A DNA stretch of 10,491 nucleotides from an uncultured Vogesella sp. (GTDB lineage Bacteria; Pseudomonadota; Gammaproteobacteria; Burkholderiales; Chromobacteriaceae): NCBI GenBank assembly GCA_946479405.1, contig CAMLGD010000110.1, positions 1-10,491 of the forward strand, written 5' to 3'. Numbering within the stretch: position 1 is the stretch's first letter; the number at the start of each line of letters is the position of its first letter. Below are positions 5,889-10,491 of this stretch, piece after piece. The notes under the pieces were generated by a model. It saw only the letters and a program-made list of their open reading frames with translations. It had not been told where the DNA came from and ran no database searches. Position numbers and translations under genes: made by a program.

Positions 5889-6530
5889 TTAAACAGTGCC
5901 ATCCCAGGCCAGGAAGTTCTTCATCATCTGCAACCCGGCACGGTGGCTCTTCTCGGTGTGGAATTGCGTGGCAAAGATATTGCCACGCCCGACGATACAA
6001 CAAAAGCGCTCCGGATACTCGCTTTCCGCCAGGTTGATGCCGGCTTCAGCGGGTGCGAAGTGGTAACTGTGTACAAAATAGAAACGCTCGCCATCCTCGA
6101 TACCGGCGAACAGCGGGTGTGCGCTGCGTTGGTACACCCGGTTCCAACCCATATGCGGCACCTTCAGGCGCTCACCGTGGGCATCCAGCAGGTTGGCCGC
6201 AAAGCGCTTGACCTCACCCTTGAAGATGCCAAGACCCGGGGTATCACCCTCTTCGCTGTGCTCCAGCAGCAGCTGGGCACCGACGCAGATGCCGAAGAAC
6301 GGCTTGTTGCGGGTACTCTCACGCACCGCCTCGGCCAGGCCGTGGTCGTTCAGCTCGCGCATGCAATCGGGCATCGCGCCCTGACCGGGGAAAATCACCT
6401 TGTCGGCCTTGATCACCTGCTCCGGGTCGGAGGTCAGGAAGATGTCGGCACCGATGTCGTTCACGAACTGTACGGACTTCAGCACCGAGTGCAGATTGCC
6501 CATGCCGTAGTCGATGACTGCAACTTTCAT
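5889..6530 (-). CDS. hisH: Imidazole glycerol phosphate synthase, glutaminase subunit HisH
   Basis: HisH is the class I glutamine amidotransferase that feeds ammonia to HisF. The 213 residues match the family. The catalytic triad is visible: C82 in [13 protein letters not shown], and H191 and E193 in [14 protein letters not shown]. The common GMQ after the nucleophile elbow is GAQ here, a mild variant. The N-terminus [16 protein letters not shown] is canonical. The ATG at 6530 has AAGG 6 nt upstream, overlapping the stop codon of the VOC gene 7 nt away, so the two are probably translated together. A copy of AGGTTGGCCGCA (6190-6201) is embedded in frame, coding Ala-Ala-Asn-Leu at residues 111-114. 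Confidence 0.98.
   Translation of the reverse strand: MKVAVIDYGMGNLHSVLKSVQFVNDIGADIFLTSDPEQVIKADKVIFPGQGAMPDCMRELNDHGLAEAVRESTRNKPFFGICVGAQLLLEHSEEGDTPGLGIFKGEVKRFAANLLDAHGERLKVPHMGWNRVYQRSAHPLFAGIEDGERFYFVHSYHFAPAEAGINLAESEYPERFCCIVGRGNIFATQFHTEKSHRAGLQMMKNFLAWDGTV
6190..6201 (+). repeat. Single copy of AGGTTGGCCGCA inside hisH
   Basis: An exact 12-base copy, extended on both sides to the same 14-base form (CAGGTTGGCCGCAA) as the copy inside the secretion transporter and the arms of the hisG-hisD palindrome. On the gene strand it reads GCG GCC AAC CTG. Confidence 0.7.
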
Positions 6531-6537
6531 ATCAGCC

Positions 6538-6954
6538 TTACAGGATCATGTTTGGGGTGTAGCAGAATTCCAGCACGATGCCAGACGGATCGCGAAAGAA
6601 CACTGCATAGTAACCGGCACTGTACTGCGGGTATTCCGCCGGGGCGTCACTGATGTCGGCCCTCATTTCCAGCAACAGCGCGTGCAGCGCATCTATCGCT
6701 ACACGCGACGGCGCATTGAATGCCAGGTGCTGCAGGCCAATGCCGTAGCGCTGGAAGCCGGCGTCCGCCTGCTTGCTCTGCTGCAGATACAGCTCGTAAT
6801 TGCCGGCCACATAGGCGCGTGATTCGGGCGCACGGCGCGGCTGCCAGCTCATGGCCGGCATCACGCGGTCGTAGAAGGCCAGTGCCTCGTCCAGATCGCG
6901 CACGCACAGGCACAGGTGGTTGAGACCGGCAATTCCGGGCTGTACGGCGCTCAT
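6538..6954 (-). CDS. VOC superfamily (glyoxalase/dioxygenase-fold) protein inside the his operon
   Basis: A 138-residue single-domain protein of the vicinal-oxygen-chelate fold, with two beta-alpha-beta-beta-beta modules. The start [22 protein letters not shown] and end [16 protein letters not shown] are typical. Likely metal ligands occur at all four expected positions: H13, E54 (NYELYL), H76 (LQHLAF) and E129 (VLEF). It is therefore probably an active metalloprotein, such as a lactoylglutathione-lyase-like or related enzyme. The substrate cannot be told from sequence. It overlaps hisB by 4 nt (ATGA) and ends 7 nt before hisH, so it is firmly co-transcribed. In Burkholderia-type his operons I recall a MarC-type membrane gene in this same slot. 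A role in histidine synthesis is not established; detoxification or an unlinked role is equally possible. Confidence 0.9.
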   Translation of the reverse strand: MSAVQPGIAGLNHLCLCVRDLDEALAFYDRVMPAMSWQPRRAPESRAYVAGNYELYLQQSKQADAGFQRYGIGLQHLAFNAPSRVAIDALHALLLEMRADISDAPAEYPQYSAGYYAVFFRDPSGIVLEFCYTPNMIL

Positions 6955-7544
6955 GCGGTCAGCGTGCCCTTGGTTGACGGGGTGATGCCGGCCATGCGCT
7001 CGTCGAACTCCACCGCCATGCGCAACGCGCGGCCAAAGGCCTTGAACACGGTTTCGGCCTGGTGGTGGCTGTTGACGCCGCGCAGGTTGTCGATGTGCAG
7101 CGTCACCATGCTGTGGTTGACGAAGCCGTGGAAGAATTCGCTGAACAGGTCGACATCAAAACCGCCGATGGCGGCGCGGGTGAACGGAATGTGGTACTGC
7201 AGCCCCGGACGACCGGACAAATCGATCACCACCCGCGACAGCGCCTCGTCCAGCGGCACGTAGGCATGGCCGTAGCGGTGGATGCCCTTCTTGTCGCCAA
7301 TGGCCTTGGCAAACGCCTGGCCCACGGTGATGCCGATATCTTCCACGGTGTGGTGGGCGTCGATATGCAGGTCGCCGCGCGCGGTAATGTCGAGGTCGAT
7401 CAGGCCGTGACGGGCGATCTGGTCCATCATGTGATCCAGAAACGGTACGCCAGTATCGAAGCGGCCAACGCCGGTGCCATCCAGATTGAGGCTGACGGTG
7501 ATCTGGGTTTCCAGGGTATTACGGGTAACAGTAGCTGTACGCAT
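6951..7544 (-). CDS. hisB: Imidazoleglycerol-phosphate dehydratase (monofunctional HisB)
   Basis: HisB dehydrates imidazole glycerol phosphate to imidazole acetol phosphate, using a bound Mn ion. The 197-residue protein has only the dehydratase domain, unlike the bifunctional enterobacterial HisB, so a separate histidinol-phosphate phosphatase must be elsewhere. Metal-binding blocks are clear: [13 protein letters not shown] with H38, [10 protein letters not shown] with H64, H65 and E68, [18 protein letters not shown] with H160, H161 and E164, and the C-terminal STKG. The ATG at 7544 lies 6 nt after the hisC stop. No obvious Shine-Dalgarno sequence is seen, so reinitiation from hisC is likely. 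Its stop codon shares ATGA with the VOC start. Confidence 0.98.
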   Translation of the reverse strand: MRTATVTRNTLETQITVSLNLDGTGVGRFDTGVPFLDHMMDQIARHGLIDLDITARGDLHIDAHHTVEDIGITVGQAFAKAIGDKKGIHRYGHAYVPLDEALSRVVIDLSGRPGLQYHIPFTRAAIGGFDVDLFSEFFHGFVNHSMVTLHIDNLRGVNSHHQAETVFKAFGRALRMAVEFDERMAGITPSTKGTLTA

Positions 7545-7550
7545 GATGGC

Positions 7551-8627
7551 TCAGGCAAAGTAGGCGTGAATGGCGGCAAGCAGCGCGCTGTTTTCGTCAG
7601 GGCTGCCCACGGTCAGGCGCAGGCAGTTCTCCAGCAGCGGATGATAGCCATGCAGGTTCTTGATCAGGATACCCTCGGCCTTCAGCCGCGCAAACAGTGC
7701 CAGCGCATCCGGTACGCGAATGGTGAGGAAGTTGGCCTCGGACGGATACACCGTCAGCAACGGCAGCGTGGCCAGGCTTTCCGCCAGACGGCTGCGCTCA
7801 CGGCGCAGCTCGGCAGCCTGGGCGGCAAACACGTCCAGGTGGCGCAGTGCGAACTTGGCAGCAGCCTGGCTCAGCACGTTGATGTTGTAGGGCGGGCGCA
7901 CCTTGTCCAGCTGCGCAATCACCTCCGGGTGCCCTGCGGCATAGCCAAGACGCAGGCCGGCCAGCCCCAGCTTGGACAGCGTGCGCATCACGATCAGATG
8001 CGGCTGGCTGCCGGCCAGATCCATGAAACTGTCGTCGGCAAACGCCTGATACGCTTCGTCCACCACCACCAACCCCGGGGCGGCAGCCAGCACCGCCTGT
8101 ACTTCCTCGCGGGCAAAGCGCGGGCCGGTCGGGTTGTTGGGATAGGACAGGAACACCACCGCCGGGCGATGTTCACGGATGGCGGCCAAGGTGGCGGGCA
8201 GATCCAAACTGAAGTCCGGCTGCAGCGGCACACCGACATAGCGCACGCGCGAGAACTGCGCGTTGAGCCTGTACATCACGAAGGACGGCTCCAGCGCCAG
8301 CACCACGGTATCGGCAGCGGCCAACGCTTGGGTAATCAGGGTGATGATTTCGTCGGAGCCATTGCCCAGCACCACGTCGGCAGCAGCCGGAATGCCAAAC
8401 GCCGCCTTGAGCTGGTCTTTCAGGCCGTCGCCATGCGGATCGGGGTAGCGGTTCAGCGCCACCTCGGCCAGGACCTGGCCCAGTTCAGTACGCAGTGCCT
8501 GCGGCAGATGATAGGGGTTTTCCATCGCGTCGAGCTTGATGTAGCCCGAGGCATCGGCAACATGGTAGGCCTGCATGGCTACTACATCGGGGCGGAACAA
8601 TTGCTGTATAGACATTTTCATCGACAT
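7551..8627 (-). CDS. hisC: Histidinol-phosphate aminotransferase
   Basis: HisC is the PLP-dependent class I/II aminotransferase that converts imidazole acetol phosphate to histidinol phosphate. The 358 residues match family length. Visible landmarks are LDAMENPYHLP near the start, NRYPDP, GNGSDEII, LSYPNNPTG (N165 contacts the cofactor), VVVDEAYQAF (D190, Y193), the PLP lysine K219 in RTLSKLGLAGLRLGY with R226, and a C-terminal LRLTVG arginine. Three ATGs lie close together (8627, 8621, 8615) and none has a good ribosome binding site, so the exact start is uncertain by four residues. The 128-nt spacer to hisD is unusually long here and contains hairpins, which could affect hisC expression. 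hisB begins 6 nt after the stop. Confidence 0.97.
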   Translation of the reverse strand: MSMKMSIQQLFRPDVVAMQAYHVADASGYIKLDAMENPYHLPQALRTELGQVLAEVALNRYPDPHGDGLKDQLKAAFGIPAAADVVLGNGSDEIITLITQALAAADTVVLALEPSFVMYRLNAQFSRVRYVGVPLQPDFSLDLPATLAAIREHRPAVVFLSYPNNPTGPRFAREEVQAVLAAAPGLVVVDEAYQAFADDSFMDLAGSQPHLIVMRTLSKLGLAGLRLGYAAGHPEVIAQLDKVRPPYNINVLSQAAAKFALRHLDVFAAQAAELRRERSRLAESLATLPLLTVYPSEANFLTIRVPDALALFARLKAEGILIKNLHGYHPLLENCLRLTVGSPDENSALLAAIHAYFA

Positions 8628-8755
8628 TTGTGACCGGCCGGGCCGGTAACAAAGTGTCGGTAGTGGCCCGACGCGGTTCTTGCAACAAGGGCTTCATCGT
8701 AACCTGAAACCCCGTTACGGGCTACCGCCGCAGCGCGGCAGCAGCCCGACAATCA
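8628..8755 (-). other. 128-nt hisD-hisC spacer with overlapping hairpins
   Basis: No gene is seen. Two inverted repeats share bases. CCCG-TTA-CGGG (8711-8721) competes with a longer imperfect stem joining 8719-8731 to 8735-8747 (GGGCT with AGCCC outside, CCGC with GCGG inside). Close to hisC, ACCGGCC and GGCCGGT (8633-8639 and 8641-8647) form a near-perfect palindrome. None is followed by a good T-tract. I found no convincing promoter or small ORF with a ribosome binding site. Confidence 0.5.
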
Positions 8756-10048
8756 TCACTGGTCCAGACGCAACTCGGCAGCCCGGGCGTGCGCGGTAAG
8801 ACCCTCGCCGTGGGCCAGCACACTGGCGATCTGACCCAGTTTTTGCGCGCCGGCATGCGATACGCGGATCAGGCTGCTGCGCTTCTGGAAGTCGTACACC
8901 CCCAGCGGGCTGGCAAAGCGCGCGGTACGGCTGGTCGGCAGCACGTGATTGGGACCGGCACAGTAGTCGCCCAGGCTTTCCGAGGTGAAGCGGCCCATAA
9001 AGATGGCACCGGCGTGACGAATCTTGCCGACATAGTCTTCCGGCTGGGCCAGCGACAGCTCTAGGTGTTCCGGCGCGATGTAGTTGGCAATCTCGCAGGC
9101 TTCGTCCAGGTCGCGCACCTGAATCAGCGCGCCACGGTTGGCCAGGCTCTGCTCGATGATGGCGCGGCGCGGCATGGCCGGCAGCAGTTTCTCGATGCTG
9201 GCTTCCACGCGGGCAATGTAGTCGGCCGACGGACACAGCAGGATCGCCTGCGCGATTTCGTCGTGCTCGGCCTGGCTGAACAGGTCCATGGCAATCCAGT
9301 CCGGGTCGGTTTCACCATCGCAAATCACCAGGATCTCGGACGGGCCGGCCACCATGTCGATGCCGACCACGCCGAACACGCGGCGCTTGGCGGCCGCCAC
9401 GTAGGCATTGCCCGGGCCGGTAATCTTGTCCACCTGCGGCACGCTGTCAGTACCGTAGGCCAGCGCGGCCACTGCCTGCGCACCGCCACAGGTGAACACC
9501 TTGTCCACCCCAGCGATATAGGCTGCGGCCAACACCAGATCGTTCTTTTCGCCGTTCGGCGTCGGCACCACCATGATGATCTCGCCAACGCCTGCCACTT
9601 TGGCTGGCATGGCGTTCATCAGCACCGAACTGGGATACGCCGCCTTGCCGCCCGGCACGTAGATGCCGACGCGGTCCAGCGGCGTTACCTGCTGCCCCAG
9701 CAGGGTGCCGTCTTCGTCTTCGTAGCTCCAGGAATGCGCCAGCTGCTTTTCGTGGTAGCGGCGCACGCGCTCGGCGGCGGCGGTCAATGCGGCACGTACA
9801 TGTTCCGGCAGACGGTCATGCGCGGCCTGCAACTCGGCACGGCTCAGCGTCAGCTCGGCCATGCTGGCCACGCTCATGCGGTCGAAACGGTTGGTGTACT
9901 CCACGACGGCGGCATCGCCACGGGCTTTGACATCGTCGCAGATGGCGGCGACGGCGGTATCCACCGCCGGATCCTGCGCCGTTTCAAACGCCAGCAGTGC
10001 GTGCAGGCGGGCGTCGAAATCGGCTTGGGAGGAAGACAGGCGTTGCAT
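8756..10048 (-). CDS. hisD: Histidinol dehydrogenase
   Basis: HisD is the zinc enzyme that oxidises histidinol through histidinal to histidine with two NAD, the last two steps of the pathway. The 430 residues equal the usual length. Family blocks are all present: [80 protein letters not shown] and [10 protein letters not shown]. Zinc ligands by comparison with E. coli are Q259, H262, D361 and H420. The general acid/base pair is E327 and H328. The ATG at 10048 has GGAG (10060-10057) at an 8-nt spacing, among the best ribosome binding sites in the cluster. The 57-nt gap to hisG carries a perfect 28-bp palindrome. Confidence 0.98.
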   Translation of the reverse strand: MQRLSSSQADFDARLHALLAFETAQDPAVDTAVAAICDDVKARGDAAVVEYTNRFDRMSVASMAELTLSRAELQAAHDRLPEHVRAALTAAAERVRRYHEKQLAHSWSYEDEDGTLLGQQVTPLDRVGIYVPGGKAAYPSSVLMNAMPAKVAGVGEIIMVVPTPNGEKNDLVLAAAYIAGVDKVFTCGGAQAVAALAYGTDSVPQVDKITGPGNAYVAAAKRRVFGVVGIDMVAGPSEILVICDGETDPDWIAMDLFSQAEHDEIAQAILLCPSADYIARVEASIEKLLPAMPRRAIIEQSLANRGALIQVRDLDEACEIANYIAPEHLELSLAQPEDYVGKIRHAGAIFMGRFTSESLGDYCAGPNHVLPTSRTARFASPLGVYDFQKRSSLIRVSHAGAQKLGQIASVLAHGEGLTAHARAAELRLDQ

Positions 10049-10066
10049 GTTTACGGCTCCATAGAC

Positions 10067-10094
10067 TTGCGGCCAACCTGCAGGTTGGCCGCAA
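10067..10094. repeat. Perfect 28-bp palindrome between hisG and hisD
   Basis: The 14-base arm CAGGTTGGCCGCAA (10081-10094) is directly preceded by its exact reverse complement (10067-10080), with no spacer. Each arm contains a full AGGTTGGCCGCA. It lies 11 nt after the hisG stop and 6 nt before the hisD ribosome binding site. On mRNA it would fold into a very stable hairpin with few loop bases; there is no T-tract. As DNA it could be a dimeric protein site. Confidence 0.85.
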
Positions 10095-10105
10095 CGGGCA
10101 TTGGC

Positions 10106-10491
10106 TTACTGCGGCACGGCGCCGGCAAAGGCATCCAGCACCGGCTGGATGGTGTCGTACTTGAGCTTGAGCGCGGCCTGGTTCACCACCAGCCGCGAGC
10201 TGATGTCGATGATGTGCTCCACCGCCGCCAGATTGTTGGCTTTCAGCGTGCCACCGGTGGATACCAGGTCGACAATGGCGTCGGCGAGGCCGACCAGCGG
10301 TGCCAGCTCCATCGAGCCGTACAGCTTGATGATGTCGACATGCACACCCTTGGCGGCAAAGTGTTCGCGGGCGATCTGCGGGTACTTGGTGGCCACTTTC
10401 AGGCGCGCGCCATGCTTCACCGCGGCGTCGTAATCGAAGCCGTTTTCCACCGCCACCATCATCTTGCACTTGGCGATATTCAGGTCCAGCG
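10106..10491 (-). CDS. hisG: ATP phosphoribosyltransferase, probably short form (3' part only)
   Basis: HisG condenses ATP with PRPP, the first and regulated step of histidine synthesis. Only the C-terminal 127 residues are in the window; the start lies beyond the right edge. In the visible frame [17 protein letters not shown] is followed by [36 protein letters not shown] and the PRPP-binding loop [11 protein letters not shown]. The protein ends [13 protein letters not shown] soon after the catalytic domain. It has no C-terminal regulatory domain, which marks the short HisG type that needs HisZ as partner. No hisZ is in the window, so that dependence is inferred from family knowledge. The gap to hisD is 57 nt. 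Confidence 0.95.
   Translation of the reverse strand, partial: LDLNIAKCKMMVAVENGFDYDAAVKHGARLKVATKYPQIAREHFAAKGVHVDIIKLYGSMELAPLVGLADAIVDLVSTGGTLKANNLAAVEHIIDISSRLVVNQAALKLKYDTIQPVLDAFAGAVPQ

Noticed and set aside
5866..6003. N-terminal extension of hisA
   Set aside because: It would overlap hisH, including its C-terminal part, and the canonical [12 protein letters not shown] begins at 5865.
7062..8633. 523-codon open frame on the plus strand
   Set aside because: It lies antisense to hisB and hisC, both with all catalytic motifs. Its product is a His/Gln/Val-rich composition typical of an antisense shadow in GC-rich DNA.
8485..8697. 70-codon minus-strand open frame crossing the hisD-hisC spacer
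   Set aside because: It overlaps the hisC start in another frame, has no clear ribosome binding site and no recognisable motif. It has no run of His codons, so it is not a leader peptide.
8667..8697. TTGTTG with a weak -10 in the hisD-hisC spacer as a promoter
   Set aside because: The hexamer 17 nt downstream (CACTAC) matches the -10 consensus poorly.
1..10491. Neisseria-type DNA uptake sequence (GCCGTCTGAA), tRNA or rRNA genes, CRISPR arrays, insertion sequences
   Set aside because: None was seen on reading either strand. No spaced direct repeats, transposase motifs or cloverleaf-like segments were recognised.

Overview
The window is a GC-rich, densely packed stretch of bacterial chromosome in which every convincing gene lies on the minus strand. 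It therefore reads from the right end to the left. Gene content and protein sequences suggest a betaproteobacterium, most likely Neisseriales and close to the Chromobacterium/Vogesella/Aquitalea group. The grounds are a his cluster running directly into a HIT protein and tatABC, a short-form HisG, and a Neisseria-like short HIT protein. This placement is inferred from protein resemblance, not from a search.

Right to left, 10491 to 3422 holds an almost complete histidine biosynthesis operon: hisG (3' part only), hisD, hisC, hisB, a VOC/glyoxalase-fold gene, hisH, hisA, hisF, hisI and hisE. These enzymes convert PRPP and ATP to histidinol and then histidine. HisG makes phosphoribosyl-ATP, HisE and HisI process it, HisA isomerises it, HisH-HisF form the imidazole ring, HisB dehydrates, HisC transaminates and HisD oxidises. 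A dedicated histidinol-phosphate phosphatase is not visible, and HisB here is only the dehydratase. The VOC gene sits between hisB and hisH, overlapping hisB by 4 nt and lying 7 nt from hisH.

From 3407 to 1290 the same transcription direction continues with a HIT nucleotide-binding protein, tatA, tatB (GTG start), tatC and a small four-helix membrane protein of the DUF2069 type. A strong stem-loop terminator (about 1240-1265) follows. The 221-nt spacer 1069-1289 then holds an AT-rich segment, an FNR/ANR-like dyad and a good sigma-70 promoter. These lead into the N-terminal half of a type I secretion ABC transporter of the LapB/LssB kind, which is cut by the left edge.

The most unusual signal is a 12-base word, AGGTTGGCCGCA. 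It occurs seven times exactly in 10.5 kb, three times inside genes and four times in or at the edge of gaps, with two further 10-base core copies. In two his spacers it forms inverted repeats: a perfect 28-bp palindrome between hisG and hisD, and a 10-bp stem-loop between hisA and hisF. That pattern of scattered single copies plus intergenic inverted pairs resembles DNA uptake sequences, but the word is not the Neisseria one. No RNA genes, insertion sequences or CRISPR arrays were seen.
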